A stretch of DNA of 48,374 bases from JBOGZD01 sp050697155 (GCA_050697155.1 JBOGZD010000005.1:1-48374); one strand, 5' to 3'. Shown: positions 17,489-27,837, counted from the first letter of the stretch. Notes: a model not told the origin generated them from the sequence alone. A program made the numbers and translations.

Positions 17489-18993
17489 CAAGCGGTCGCC
17501 TCCTCCGTTTCGCGCTCCTGCTCCTCCGACTCGGCGCGCTCGCGCTCGACGCCCTCGTCCTTCTCCGGCTTCTCCGCGCCGCCGTCCCGCACCTGCTCGA
17601 TCGAGCCCTTCATGTAGAAGGCCGACTCGGGCAGGTCGTCGTGCTTGCCGTCGAGGATCTCGCGGAAGCTCGACACCGTCTGGGCGACCGGCACGTACTC
17701 GCCCTCGCGGCCGGTGAACGCCTCGGCGACGAAGAACGGCTGCGAGAGGAAGCGCTCGATCTTCCGCGCCCGGTTGACCGCCAGCTTGTCCTCGTCCGAC
17801 AGCTCGTCGATCCCGAGAATGGCGATGATGTCCTGGAGCTCCTTGTAGCGCTGGAGCACCTCCTGGACCTCGGTCGCGGTGCGGTAGTGGTCCTCGCCGA
17901 GGATGTCGGGCTTGAGGATGGTGGAGGTCGAGTCGAGCGGGTCGACCGCCGGGTAGATCCCCTTCTCGGAGATCGTCCGCGAGAGCACGGTGGTCGCGTT
18001 CAGGTGGGCGAACACCGACGCGGGCGCCGGATCGGTGAGGTCGTCGGCGGGCACGTAGATCGCCTGCACCGAGGTCACCGACCCCTGATGGGTCGAGGTG
18101 ATCCGCTCCTGGAGCTCGCCCATCTCGGTCTCCAGCGTGGGCTGGTAGCCGACCGCCGACGGCATCCGCCCGAGCAGCGCCGAGACCTCCGAGCCCGCCT
18201 GGACGAAGCGGAAGATGTTGTCGATGAACAGGAGCACGTCCTGGCCTCCCTGCTCGCGGAAGTACTCGGCCATGGTCAGCCCGGTGAGCCCGACGCGCAG
18301 GCGGGCGCCCGGCGGCTCGTTCATCTGCCCGAAGACGAGCATCGTCTTGTCGAGCACCCCGGACTCCTTCATCTCGAGCCAGAGGTCGTTGCCCTCCCGC
18401 GAGCGCTCGCCGACGCCGCAGAACGCCGACAGGCCCTCGTGCTCCTCGGCGATGTTGCGGATCAGCTCCTGGATCAGCACCGTCTTGCCGACCCCGGCGC
18501 CGCCGAACAGGCCCACCTTGCCGCCCTTCGCGTAGGGGGCGAGCAGGTCGACGACCTTGATCCCGGTCTCGAGGATCTCCTGGCTCGGGGTCAGGTCCTC
18601 GACCTCGGGCGCCGGGCGGTGGATCGGCCAGCGGTCATCCCCCTCGACCGGGTCACCGAGGTCGATCGGCTCGCCGAGCAGGTTGAAGATCCGCCCCAGC
18701 GTCGCCCGGCCTACCGGGACGGTGATCGGGCTTCCGGTGTCGACCACCTCCTGGCCCCGGCGGAGGCCGTCGGTCGAGTCCATCGCCACGGCACGGACCC
18801 GGTCGTCGCCGAGGTGCTGCTGCACCTCCAGGACGAGGTCCATCGCCGGGCGCCCGTCGCCCTCGGGGACCTCGATCTTGAGCGCGTGGTAGATCTCGGG
18901 CAGATGGCCGGGGAAGACGGCGTCGACGACGACGCCGGTCACCTGCTCTACGCGTCCAACCTTGCCGCTTGCGTTTCCGTTGCTGTCAGCCAT
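17488..18993 (-). CDS. atpD: F1F0 ATP synthase subunit beta
   Basis: The catalytic subunit of F1, 501 residues. The P-loop GGAGVGKTVLIQEL lies near residue 164, the catalytic Glu region is CGVGERSREGNDLW, and the Walker B area is VLLFIDNIFRF. The C-terminal helices include YKELQDIIAILGIDELSDED. After about residue 465 there is an extra acidic tail (KPEKDEGVERERAESEEQER) not found in most homologues. The ATG at 18993 has AAGGAGACAA upstream, but a GTCGTTCG palindrome lies just before that ribosome site. Confidence 0.98.
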   Translation of the reverse strand: MADSNGNASGKVGRVEQVTGVVVDAVFPGHLPEIYHALKIEVPEGDGRPAMDLVLEVQQHLGDDRVRAVAMDSTDGLRRGQEVVDTGSPITVPVGRATLGRIFNLLGEPIDLGDPVEGDDRWPIHRPAPEVEDLTPSQEILETGIKVVDLLAPYAKGGKVGLFGGAGVGKTVLIQELIRNIAEEHEGLSAFCGVGERSREGNDLWLEMKESGVLDKTMLVFGQMNEPPGARLRVGLTGLTMAEYFREQGGQDVLLFIDNIFRFVQAGSEVSALLGRMPSAVGYQPTLETEMGELQERITSTHQGSVTSVQAIYVPADDLTDPAPASVFAHLNATTVLSRTISEKGIYPAVDPLDSTSTILKPDILGEDHYRTATEVQEVLQRYKELQDIIAILGIDELSDEDKLAVNRARKIERFLSQPFFVAEAFTGREGEYVPVAQTVSSFREILDGKHDDLPESAFYMKGSIEQVRDGGAEKPEKDEGVERERAESEEQERETEEATA

Positions 18994-19010
18994 TTGTCTC
19001 CTTCAATTCC

Positions 19011-19052
19011 GTCGTTCGTCTTTCGTCTTTCGAACGACGAACGACGAACGAC
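19011..19052. repeat. GTCGTTCG palindrome filling the atpG-atpD gap
   Basis: A 21-base left arm (19011-19031, GTCGTTCGTC...) and a 21-base right arm (19032-19052, GAACGACGAACG...) match at 19 of 21 positions with no spacer. It starts on the last bases of the atpG stop and ends shortly before the atpD ribosome site. It is similar in design to the AGTCGCC repeats but has a different sequence, so it is probably a separate family. Confidence 0.9.
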
Positions 19053-19968
19053 TATCCAAGCCCCTCGGCCCCGGCAACTACCTCCAATATCTCCTGCGTG
19101 ATCTCCGACTGGCGGACTCGGTTCATCTCCAGGGTCAGGTCGCCGATCATGTCCTGTGCGTTCTCCGAGGCGCTGCGCATCGCCGTCATCCGAGCCCCCA
19201 GCTCGGACGCTGAGGACTCGAGCAGCGCCCTGTAGACCGAGAGGTCGACGTACTCCTCGAACAGCTGCGGCAGCAGCAGCTCGGGGTCGGGCTCGTAGTC
19301 CCAGAAGGCGCGCCGGTGCGCCTCGGCGAGCTCCTCGTCGGCGGGCTGCTCGGGCTCCGGGATCCCCTCGCCGAAGACCTCTGCCTCCTGGAGCGGCAGC
19401 AGCGTCTGGCGGCGCACGTACTGGGTCAGCGGCGAGACGTAGCGGTTGTAGACCAGCTCGACCCGGTCGAGCTCCTCGTCGACGTAGCCGGCGACCAGGT
19501 CGCGTGAGATCCCGCGGGCGTCGGTGAACGCGGGCCGCTCCGTGAAGCCGACGTAGCTCTTGGTCACGTTCTCGCCGCGAAAGCCCATCGTCGAGGTGCC
19601 GCGACGGCCGACCACGTAGTACGACACCTCCTCTCCGTTGCCTTCGAACTCGCGCCGCAGGCGGGTCCCCTCGCGGACGATGTTGGTGTTGAAGGCGCCG
19701 GCGAGCCCGCGGTCGCCGGTGACCAGCACGATCCCGACCCGGCGTTCGCTCTCGCGCTGTTGGAGCAGCTTCACGCGCGCGATCGCGTCCTGCGAGGCCT
19801 CGGCCACCTGCCGGGTCATCTTGCGGATCGCCTGCGCGTAGGGGCGCATCGCGTCGATCCGCTGCTCGGCGCGGCGCAGCCGCGCCGCCGCGACCATCTC
19901 CATCGCCCGGGTGATCTTGTGGATGTTCTTGACCGAGGCGATGCGGTTCTTGACCTCTTTCTGGGTGG

Positions 19969-19972
<4 letters not shown>
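19052..19972 (-). CDS. atpG: F1F0 ATP synthase subunit gamma, probable ATA start
   Basis: The central rotor shaft, 306 residues if translated from 19972. Conserved gamma sequence begins ATQKEVKNRIASVKNIHKIT and continues into RAMEMVAAARLRRAEQRI; the first ATG (19903) would remove the N-terminal helix that turns inside the alpha3beta3 ring. The only codon available ahead of this conserved start is ATA (19972-19970). It overlaps the atpA stop as ATAG and has AGGAGG 7 bases upstream. The C-terminus (SELGARMTAMRSASENAQDMI) is normal. Gene identity is certain; ATA initiation is inferred. Confidence 0.95.
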
Positions 19973-21642
<1,670 letters not shown>

Positions 21643-21689
21643 TTGGTCAGTGTCTCCTTTGATGGCGGCCGTTCGTCATCCGGTCTTGT

Positions 21690-22223
21690 CTAAGTCGCCG
21701 CGGCGACTTCCTTTCTCAGTCTCTCCAGCTTGCTGCGCAGGCTCGCGTCGAGCACCATGTTGCCGACTCGCAGGACGAGGCCGCCGAGGATCTCGGGATC
21801 GACCTCGCTGCGCAGCTCGATCGTGCGATCGGTCTGCCGCTCGATCTCCGAGCCGACGTGCGCGACCACCCCCTCGTCCAGCTCGACCGCGCTCACCAGC
21901 TCGACCTCGAGGCGCTTGTTCGCCTCAGCCCAGAGATCCTCGAAGCGCCGCCGGATGCGAAAGATCGCCGGCATCCGATGCTTCTCGGCCAGCAGCTCGA
22001 GGAAGTTGAGCAGCGCCGGCTCGGCGCCTGAGACTGCGCCCGAGATCCCTTCGCGCTTCTCGGCCGAGGAGAAGTAGGGGCTGAACAGGAACATCTGCAG
22101 ATCGCGGTTGCCGTCGACCGCGTCAGCGAACTCGCCGAGCTGCTCGCGGACCGCGTCGAGCTTGTCGTGCTCGCGCGCGACCGCGAACAGGGACTCGGAG
22201 TAGACGCGGGCGATCTCTTCCAT
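21690..22223 (-). CDS. atpH: F1F0 ATP synthase subunit delta
   Basis: A 177-residue stator subunit joining F1 to the peripheral stalk. The N-terminal helical bundle (YSESLFAVAREHDKLDAVREQL) and the C-terminal conserved block (VDPEILGGLVLRVGNMVLDASLRSKL, shown in part) identify it. The ATG at 22223 directly follows a tandem GTCGCCA array and has no clear Shine-Dalgarno, as for atpC. Confidence 0.95.
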   Translation of the reverse strand: MEEIARVYSESLFAVAREHDKLDAVREQLGEFADAVDGNRDLQMFLFSPYFSSAEKREGISGAVSGAEPALLNFLELLAEKHRMPAIFRIRRRFEDLWAEANKRLEVELVSAVELDEGVVAHVGSEIERQTDRTIELRSEVDPEILGGLVLRVGNMVLDASLRSKLERLRKEVAAAT

Positions 22224-22258
22224 CAGTCGCCAGTCGCCAGTCGCCAGTCGCCAGTCAC
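22224..22258. repeat. Tandem AGTCGCC array in the atpF-atpH gap
   Basis: Four and a half tandem copies of the 7-base unit CAGTCGC fill the gap between the atpF stop and the atpH start. It equals one arm of the 17414-17488 hairpin; the pairing arm is absent, so it may be a collapsed or half copy. Confidence 0.9.
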
Positions 22259-22259
22259 G

Positions 22260-22868
22260 TCAGCTCCGATCGCCGCCATTCGACGTGGACTCCCCCGCCA
22301 GGGCGGAGAAGTCGACCTCGGCGAGCGCCTCCTCGACGAGCCGCTTGTGATCGGCGGAGTCGAGCGACTTGCGGGTCACCTTCTCGGTCGCGAGCACGGT
22401 CAGGTCGGCGACCTCCTTGCGAATCCGCTCCAGCGAGCGCCGGGTCTCGGTCTCGATGTCCTTGCGCGCCGCGGAGACCAGCTCCTCGCGCTTGGCCCTG
22501 CCGTCGGCAGCGGCCTGCGCCTCGGCGGCCTCGGCCGCCTTGCGCGAGCGCGCGACGATGTCCTCCGCCTGCTCGCGAGCCTCGCGCAGGCGATGGCGGT
22601 ACTCCTCGAGCAGCTTGTCGGCCTCCTCGCGCTGCTTCTCCGACGCCGCGATGTTGTCGCGGATCGCGTTGGCGCGCTTCTCAAGCGCTTCGCCGATGCG
22701 CGGGAAGGCGACCCGGTTGAGCACGTACATCGTGATCAGGAACGCGAGCACCGTCCAGAACATGAGCCCGAGCGCGGGCTCGACGAGGAAGCTGCCGCCC
22801 TCCTCCTCCTCGGCCGCGGGCTCGGCCTGGGCGATCAGGAACGCGCCGATGTCTCCGAGAACCTCCAC
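22260..22868 (-). CDS. atpF: F1F0 ATP synthase subunit b
   Basis: A 202-residue peripheral stalk protein. A hydrophobic helix is at about 28-50 (PALGLMFWTVLAFLITMYVL). It is followed by a long charged coiled coil (EKRANAIRDNIAASEKQREE... to about 175). The last 25 residues include SLDSADHKRLVEEALAEV. A Glu-rich stretch (AEPAAEEEEGG) before the membrane helix is unusual. It begins 4 bp after the atpE stop. Confidence 0.95.
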   Translation of the reverse strand: MEVLGDIGAFLIAQAEPAAEEEEGGSFLVEPALGLMFWTVLAFLITMYVLNRVAFPRIGEALEKRANAIRDNIAASEKQREEADKLLEEYRHRLREAREQAEDIVARSRKAAEAAEAQAAADGRAKREELVSAARKDIETETRRSLERIRKEVADLTVLATEKVTRKSLDSADHKRLVEEALAEVDFSALAGESTSNGGDRS

Positions 22869-22872
22869 AGGC

Positions 22873-23139
22873 CTAGAGGAAGAAGGCGATCAGCCCGAAG
22901 ATGAAGGTGTAGAAGGCGACCGCCTCGGTGAGCGCGAAGCCTAGCCAGCGGATCTGCTGCAGCTCGTCCTTGAGCTCGGGCTGGCGGGCGACGGACTCGA
23001 TCTCCTTGCCGAAGATGATCCCGATGCCGATCCCGGCTCCGATCGAGCCGAGCCCGGCGCCGATCCCGAGCGCGATCGACTTCAGGCCGTCGTCGGTGAC
23101 CCCCTCTGCGGCCTGGGCGATCGGAAGCAATACATCCAT
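22873..23139 (-). CDS. atpE: F1F0 ATP synthase subunit c
   Basis: An 88-residue ring protein with two membrane hairpin helices. Helix 1 is glycine-rich (GIGAGLGSIGAGIGIGII, about 26-43), and helix 2 contains the ion-carrying Glu in FALTEAVAFYTFIFG. There is no Gln in helix 1, and Ala rather than Ser/Thr follows the Glu, so a proton rather than sodium ring is expected from known rules. AAAGGAGATATCTG precedes the ATG. Confidence 0.97.
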   Translation of the reverse strand: MDVLLPIAQAAEGVTDDGLKSIALGIGAGLGSIGAGIGIGIIFGKEIESVARQPELKDELQQIRWLGFALTEAVAFYTFIFGLIAFFL

Positions 23140-23164
23140 CAGATATCTCCTTTTTCGGGTCCGG

Positions 23165-24076
23165 TTAGTGGCTTTCGGCGGTCGCGCCGCCGATGTAGAT
23201 CGCGGTCAAGGTCGAGAAGATGAACGCCTGCAGGGTGGCGATCAAGACGATCTCGAAGACGAAGAAGGCGAAGGCCAGCGGCAGGGTGAGCACGCCGAGC
23301 GCCGCGAGGCCGAGCAGCACCGCCAGGCCCCCGGCCATGAACAGGATCAGCAGGTGCCCGGCGAGGACGTTCGCGAACAGCCGCACCGACAGCGAGAGCG
23401 GGCGGACCATGTGCGAGACGGCCTCGATCACGAAGATCAGCCCCTTGCCGACCGGGTTCATGTCCTCGAGCCCGGCGGGCAGCCAGCTTCGGAAGTAGGC
23501 GATCACGCCTTGCTCGCGGATGCCCTCCACGTGATAGGAGGCGGTCGAGATCAGCGCGAGCACGAGCGGGATGGAGATGTTCGCGGTCGCCGCGTAGATC
23601 GCCAGCGTCGGCACCTCGAGGCCGAAGATGGCCACCGTGTGCTCGGTGTTCGTCGGCAGCGGCAGATAGCCGAGCAGGTTCGAGAACCAGATGAAGAAGA
23701 ACAGTCCCGATAGGTAGGGGAACCAGCGCCGAGCCAGCTTCTCGTCGGGGATGTTGCCACGCGTGATGTTGTCGCGAACCAGGTCGTAGAGGAGCTCGAC
23801 CGCCATCTGGACGCGGTTCGGCTCGCGCTGCATGCGCCGGGCGATGAACGTCATCGCCGCGATCGTCGCGGCGCTGGCGAGCACGAGGTAGAAGACGGCG
23901 CGGGTGATCGAGATGTCGATGCCTGCGATCGAGATCTCGATCCAGGGCTCGAGCCTGAACTCGTTCTGGGGCTGGAACTCCTCGTTCTTGCCCTCGCTGC
24001 CGACGATGGCCACCAGCAGGATCGTGATCCCGAGGTAGAGCGCCAGCCCGAGCAGGACCTTGCGCTTCGTGGTCAT
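23165..24076 (-). CDS. atpB: F1F0 ATP synthase subunit a
   Basis: A 303-residue membrane protein carrying the proton half-channels. The key motif SLSVRLFANVLAGHLLILF near 215-233 holds the essential Arg facing the c-ring, and a penultimate helix FVFEIVLIATLQAFIFS completes it. Starts with MTTKRKVLLGLALYLG; its ATG overlaps the stop of the upstream AtpI-like gene (ATGA), supporting the start. Confidence 0.97.
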   Translation of the reverse strand: MTTKRKVLLGLALYLGITILLVAIVGSEGKNEEFQPQNEFRLEPWIEISIAGIDISITRAVFYLVLASAATIAAMTFIARRMQREPNRVQMAVELLYDLVRDNITRGNIPDEKLARRWFPYLSGLFFFIWFSNLLGYLPLPTNTEHTVAIFGLEVPTLAIYAATANISIPLVLALISTASYHVEGIREQGVIAYFRSWLPAGLEDMNPVGKGLIFVIEAVSHMVRPLSLSVRLFANVLAGHLLILFMAGGLAVLLGLAALGVLTLPLAFAFFVFEIVLIATLQAFIFSTLTAIYIGGATAESH

Positions 24077-24528
24077 CGCGGCCCCCTCGGGGCGAGGACC
24101 CGCGCAAGCGCCTGCCCGGCGAGGTGGACGGTGACCAGGACGGCGCTCAGGATCGCGGCGGCGAGCCCGTCATCGCGGTCGACGAGCAGCCCGACGAGCA
24201 GGATCGCGCCGGTGACGATCCACAGCCGGACGAAGGTGGCGACGGCGATCGACCCGACGGCGCCGGTTCGGTTCCCGGCGCGAAGCGCGGCCACCGAGCG
24301 TCGCTCGGCGACCCTGAACACCGCATGCTGGGCGAGCCAGGCGGCGGCCGCCACGGCGTAGCCGAGCAGCGGCAGGTCGGCGATCGCGAACACCGGGGCC
24401 GCGAGCGCGAGCACGACGAGGTCTGCGTAGCGCGCCGCGCCTGCTGTAGCGCCGCCCGCAGCGTCCGCGGCGGGCGCGCCGGCGCCAGCCGCGGGTTGCT
24501 CAGAGCCTTCTAAAGCGAGCGTAGACAA
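24073..24528 (-). CDS. AtpI-like four-helix membrane protein
   Basis: About 151 residues with three or four hydrophobic helices (YADLVVLALAAPVFAIADLP, AVATFVRLWIVTGAILLVGL, AAILSAVLVTVHLAGQALAR) directly before atpB. The position and topology suggest ATP synthase protein I, an assembly factor for the c-ring. There is no ATG in the right place. In-frame TTG codons at 24528 and 24534 are possible starts; both overlap the upstream AtpZ-like gene. The N-terminus has an Ala/Gly-rich linker (AAGAGAPAADAAGG). Confidence 0.72.
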   Translation of the reverse strand: MSTLALEGSEQPAAGAGAPAADAAGGATAGAARYADLVVLALAAPVFAIADLPLLGYAVAAAAWLAQHAVFRVAERRSVAALRAGNRTGAVGSIAVATFVRLWIVTGAILLVGLLVDRDDGLAAAILSAVLVTVHLAGQALARVLAPRGPR

Positions 24529-24697
24529 GCGCAAAACCCGCGGCGACTCCCGCGAACAGGCCGAGCAGCCCGAACGGGACCGCGATCCCCACAAGAGAGC
24601 CGAGCCCGTACCCGGCGGCCGCCCCCGCGACCATCGCCCCCACGACCAGCCCGCCCGCCGTCGCGGCATCCGCCCGCGTCCAGGGGTCGTCGCTCAT
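24500..24697 (-). CDS. AtpZ/AtpI-family small membrane protein
   Basis: A 65-residue protein with two hydrophobic helices (AGGLVVGAMVAGAAAGYGLG and GIAVPFGLLGLFAGVAAGFA) and a charged tail, the pattern of the AtpZ/AtpI (F0F1-ATPase accessory) family that heads many atp operons. It overlaps the following AtpI-like gene by about 29 bases. Proposed roles of AtpZ/I (Mg/Ca transport or c-ring assembly) are not settled. Confidence 0.75.
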   Translation of the reverse strand: MSDDPWTRADAATAGGLVVGAMVAGAAAGYGLGSLVGIAVPFGLLGLFAGVAAGFALVYARFRRL

Positions 24698-24729
24698 CGA
24701 AATCGCTGAAATCCGGGCCAGGCAAGAGC

Positions 24730-24757
24730 AAGCGCAGCCTAGCGGCTGGGAGCGCTT
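24730..24757. terminator. Imperfect hairpin between the wecA-like gene and the atp operon
   Basis: AAGCGC and AGCC pair with GGCT and GCGCTT around a TAGC loop, with a 4-base bulge. It lies in the 58-bp gap after the AtpZ-like start, just at the end of the wecA-like gene. It could limit read-through into the atp operon. There is no U-tract, so evidence is weak. Confidence 0.3.
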
Positions 24758-26051
24758 ACGAGTCGGGCTCGATGGCCTCGAACTCGCCCGTCTCGGGGTC
24801 TATCGCCTCGAACTCGCCGGTTTCCGGGTTGACCGCGGCGAACGTCCCGGTCTCGAGCTCGCGGGCGACGCCCTCGTCGACCTCTGCCCCGGGCGGCGCC
24901 TCGCCGCGGGCGCCGAGCAGGTCGCGGAACCGCGCCCGCCGCAGCTTCAGGATCTCGAGCGTGATCACGAGGTAGATGCTCGCCGCCGCCGTGGCGAGCA
25001 GGCAGGCGGCCATCACCGCGGTCCAGAGCGGGTCGAAGTTGCCGGCGTCGTCCGAGTAGGGGACGAAGCGCAACGCCAGCGCGAGCCCGGCCATCACCGC
25101 GGCCCACCCGTACAGGTAGGCGAGCGTGCGCCGCTGGGAGAAGCCGATGTTCGCCATCCGGTGGTGGAAGTGGGAGGTGTCGGCACGCCAGGGGGGGCGC
25201 CTGTACTTGATCCGCTTGGCCACCACGAACCCGGTGTCGAGGATCGGCACCGCGAGGATCACCAGCGGGAAGAACAGGGCGACCACCGCGTTGGTCTTCA
25301 GCGCCCCCTGGACGGCGATCGCGCCGAGCAGGTAGCCGAGCAGGTTGGACCCGGTGTCCCCCATGAAGCTCGAGGCGGGCGGGAACCCGTGGCGCAGGAA
25401 GCCGAGCGCACCGCCCGCGGTCAGCGCCGCCAGCACGCCGGCGCCCACCCGGTCGAGCGAGAGCGCGATCACCGACAGGGCCCCGGCGGAGATCACGCAG
25501 ACCCCGGCTGCGAGCCCGTCGACGCCGTCGATCAGGTTGATCACGTTGATCACCGCGACGATCCCGACGATCGTCAGCAGGTGCCCGAGATGGACCTCGC
25601 CCGGACCCACCAGGCCGACGTCGAACAGCTCGACGGTGCGCAGGTCGACCCCGCCGACGAACGGGAGCGTGAACACGCTCGCGTTGACCCCGTTGAAGAC
25701 CGGGATCGCCGCGGCGACGGTCTGCCCGGCGAGCTTCGCCAGGGCCGGCAGCTCGAGGAGGTCGTCGGCCACGCCGACGGCGGTGATCACCGCCGCCCCG
25801 GCGAGCAGCGCCTGGGTCTGGGGCGCCCAGGGCAGGAACAGGACGAGCGCCGCCGCGATCCCGACGAAGATCGCAAGGCCGCCGAGCTTCGGCGTCGGCT
25901 TCTCGTGCAGGCTGCGCTCCTTGGGACGGTCCACGGCGCCGATCCGCCAGGCAAAGCGCTCGGCGACCGGGACCAGCAGCCAGGCACAGATCGCCGCGAC
26001 GGCGAACGCGAACAGCGCGTAGATCGTCTCCGGGCGGCCGTCGACGAACAT
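24756..26051 (-). CDS. Polyprenyl-phosphate GlcNAc-1-P (WecA/TagO-like) transferase
   Basis: A 431-residue integral membrane enzyme that starts lipid-linked glycan synthesis by moving a sugar-1-phosphate to undecaprenyl- or decaprenyl-phosphate. About eleven hydrophobic helices. Motifs are VADDLLELP (Asp pair), NVINLIDGVDGLAAG, MGDTGSNLLG and the HFHHRMANIGFSQRR loop. The last ~80 residues are cytoplasmic and end in three near-identical 11-residue units (PETGEFEAI type), an unusual tail. The homologous gene lies before atp operons in other actinobacteria. Its start is 3 bp after the DUF354 gene stop, so the two are co-transcribed. Confidence 0.92.
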   Translation of the reverse strand: MFVDGRPETIYALFAFAVAAICAWLLVPVAERFAWRIGAVDRPKERSLHEKPTPKLGGLAIFVGIAAALVLFLPWAPQTQALLAGAAVITAVGVADDLLELPALAKLAGQTVAAAIPVFNGVNASVFTLPFVGGVDLRTVELFDVGLVGPGEVHLGHLLTIVGIVAVINVINLIDGVDGLAAGVCVISAGALSVIALSLDRVGAGVLAALTAGGALGFLRHGFPPASSFMGDTGSNLLGYLLGAIAVQGALKTNAVVALFFPLVILAVPILDTGFVVAKRIKYRRPPWRADTSHFHHRMANIGFSQRRTLAYLYGWAAVMAGLALALRFVPYSDDAGNFDPLWTAVMAACLLATAAASIYLVITLEILKLRRARFRDLLGARGEAPPGAEVDEGVARELETGTFAAVNPETGEFEAIDPETGEFEAIEPDS

Positions 26052-26054
26052 CCG

Positions 26055-27062
26055 CTAGCGCTCCACCGCTCCCAGCACCGCGTCGACCAGCGGCGCGGGG
26101 TCGCGCGGGTTGCGGGGCCCGGGCGGGCTCGAGCGCGGGTCCAGACGCAGCGCCGCCGGATCGTCGAGCGCCACCAGCCGCCCCTCGGCGATCAGCCGCT
26201 CATCGACGGCGCCGGCGCGGCCGCTGAAGATCGAGTAGACCGGCGTCCCGAGCGCGACCGCCTCGCGGTTCATCGTCCCCCCGGCGCTGACCACCAGGTC
26301 GGCGAAGGCGATCAGGCTCTGCGCGTCGATCGCGCGCTCGGGCACGATCAGCGACGGGTCGCCGCGCTCGCGCACCTCGCGCGCCTGCTCGGGAGTGCGC
26401 GGGATCACCGCGGCGACCGTGTCCTCGGCCGCCGCGAGTCGGTCCAGGACCCGCGCGTAGAGGCTGTTCGGGGCGTGATAGGCGGAAGTCTCGGGCGGCG
26501 GGCGGACGACCGCGAGCACGCCGGCGTCCTCGACCCCGAGCTCGCCGAGCACCGCGCGGTCGGGCTCGAAGTCGGCGAGGTAGTAGTCCTCCTTGAGGCC
26601 CGGGTAGCGAAACAGCTTGTCCGGCGCCGCGCCGGCGCGGCGCATCGCCTCGGTGGGGATCGCGTCGGGGACGAGCACCCGCCGGGCGGCCCGGAAGGCG
26701 AGCTGGCGCTGTAGGCCGGCGTGCTCGTAGTCCTGCATCTGCACCATCGGCAGGCGCAGCAGGGCGCCGACGACCGCGAGGTCGACCGATCCGTGTGCGA
26801 GGGCGAGGTCGAAGTCGCGCTTGCGGGCCCAGCGGGCCAGCGCCGCGCTGCGCCGCGCCAGGGCGGCCGCCTTGCCGGGGGTCGACGAGGCATGGGCGCC
26901 GAAGCGCTCGTAGGGAATCGAGAGCCGGTCGAGGACGCCCAGCGTCTGGCCGTACTCGCGGGCGGTGACCGCAACCTCGTGGCCGCGCTCTGCCAGCCGC
27001 TCGACGATCGGGCGCAGGACCAGGGGGTGCGCGGCCGCGGTGCAATCCACCCAGACCCTCAT
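26055..27062 (-). CDS. DUF354 family (glycosyltransferase-B-like) protein
   Basis: A 335-residue protein starting MRVWVDCTAAAHPLVLRPIV. HGSVDLAVVGALLRLPMVQMQDYEHA and VVSAGGTMNREAVALGTPVYSI, seen in two halves, give a two-Rossmann GT-B outline. The second block resembles the UDP-sugar site of MurG-like transferases. DUF354 proteins are of unknown function and often occur with polysaccharide genes. The ATG at 27062 has GAGGA about 8 bp upstream; the frame extends further but without a start that fits. Coupled with the WecA-like gene, a role in the lipid-linked glycan step is likely. Confidence 0.82.
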   Translation of the reverse strand: MRVWVDCTAAAHPLVLRPIVERLAERGHEVAVTAREYGQTLGVLDRLSIPYERFGAHASSTPGKAAALARRSAALARWARKRDFDLALAHGSVDLAVVGALLRLPMVQMQDYEHAGLQRQLAFRAARRVLVPDAIPTEAMRRAGAAPDKLFRYPGLKEDYYLADFEPDRAVLGELGVEDAGVLAVVRPPPETSAYHAPNSLYARVLDRLAAAEDTVAAVIPRTPEQAREVRERGDPSLIVPERAIDAQSLIAFADLVVSAGGTMNREAVALGTPVYSIFSGRAGAVDERLIAEGRLVALDDPAALRLDPRSSPPGPRNPRDPAPLVDAVLGAVER

Positions 27063-27157
27063 GGGCTGATCCTCATGCGAAGCGAAACTTACGGCCCGGC
27101 CGGCGGGTTGGGGTGGCGGGGGGACGAAACACATCCTCGAACCAGGAGGTATCCCTC

Positions 27158-27769
27158 ATGCGAAAGGCTCGCAGGAACCGGCTCCCCTCACCGGCGATGA
27201 TCGTCGCCGTGATCGCGCTCGTGCTCGCGATGTCAGGTGCCGCGCTGGCGCTCCCGGGCAAGAACTCCGTCAAGTCGAACGACATCGCCCCCGGCGCGGT
27301 CAAGGGCAGGGACATCGCCACCGGAGCGGTGAAGCCGCACAAGCTCGACCTGATCAAGGTCGACGGGGAGGCCGGCCCGCTGCCCACCGCATCGATCCCG
27401 GCGACCGACCTCGGCGGGCCGTCGGTGACCGTGAACGTGCCCCACACCGGGTTGGTCGCGATCTACGCCCGCGGCACCGGGGAGATCGACGGCGGCGGCG
27501 AGAACGCGCGCGCGCAGGTCCACCTGTTCGAGCCGAGGCTGCTCCCGAACGCGCCCCGGGTGCTCGAGTTCGACTCCCCCGACCCGCAGCTTCGGATCAG
27601 CACGCCCGGCGTGGGCATGGTCGACGGGACCCCCAACCTGGCGCGGGGCGGGTGGATCGTGTTCCCGGCCGACAAGGGCCGCTACACGTTCTCGCTCTTC
27701 TACAGCGTCGCCGGCGGCGGCACCGGGACGTTCACCAACACGGGCCTCTGGGCGGGGGTGATCGGCTAA
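27158..27769 (+). CDS. Exported surface protein, Thermoleophilia-type repeats
   Basis: A 203-residue secreted or anchored protein. A basic start (MRKARRNRLPSP) and one hydrophobic helix (AMIVAVIALVLAMSGAALAL, 13-32) form a signal anchor. It is followed by short repeats (NSVKSNDIAPGAVKGRDI), then a beta-rich domain to the end (VTVNVPHTGLVAIYARGTGE...). The short repeats are common in predicted surface proteins of Solirubrobacterales and relatives. AGGAGG lies 8 bp before the ATG at 27158, clearly better than the earlier in-frame codon. Function unknown. Divergent from the DUF354 gene. Confidence 0.85.
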   Translation: MRKARRNRLPSPAMIVAVIALVLAMSGAALALPGKNSVKSNDIAPGAVKGRDIATGAVKPHKLDLIKVDGEAGPLPTASIPATDLGGPSVTVNVPHTGLVAIYARGTGEIDGGGENARAQVHLFEPRLLPNAPRVLEFDSPDPQLRISTPGVGMVDGTPNLARGGWIVFPADKGRYTFSLFYSVAGGGTGTFTNTGLWAGVIG

Positions 27770-27797
27770 CCCCATCCGCGGCGACCGAAGGAAGCGG

Positions 27798-27837
27798 TTG
27801 AGCGCTTAGGGGGTCCATGGACCCCCCGGGCGCTCAA
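27798..27837. terminator. Long hairpin after the exported-protein gene
   Basis: TTGAGCGC pairs with GCGCTCAA, and inside it GGGGGTCC pairs with GGACCCCC. It lies 28 bp after the exported-protein stop and 37 bp before the glyA start. It has no T-tract, but the strength of the stem suggests a terminator or processing site. Its left arm (GGTTGA...CTTA) resembles that of the hairpin at 39632. Confidence 0.6.

Noticed and set aside
22224..22258. Tandem repeats as a CRISPR array
   Set aside because: Units are 7 bases with no spacers, and there are no cas genes.
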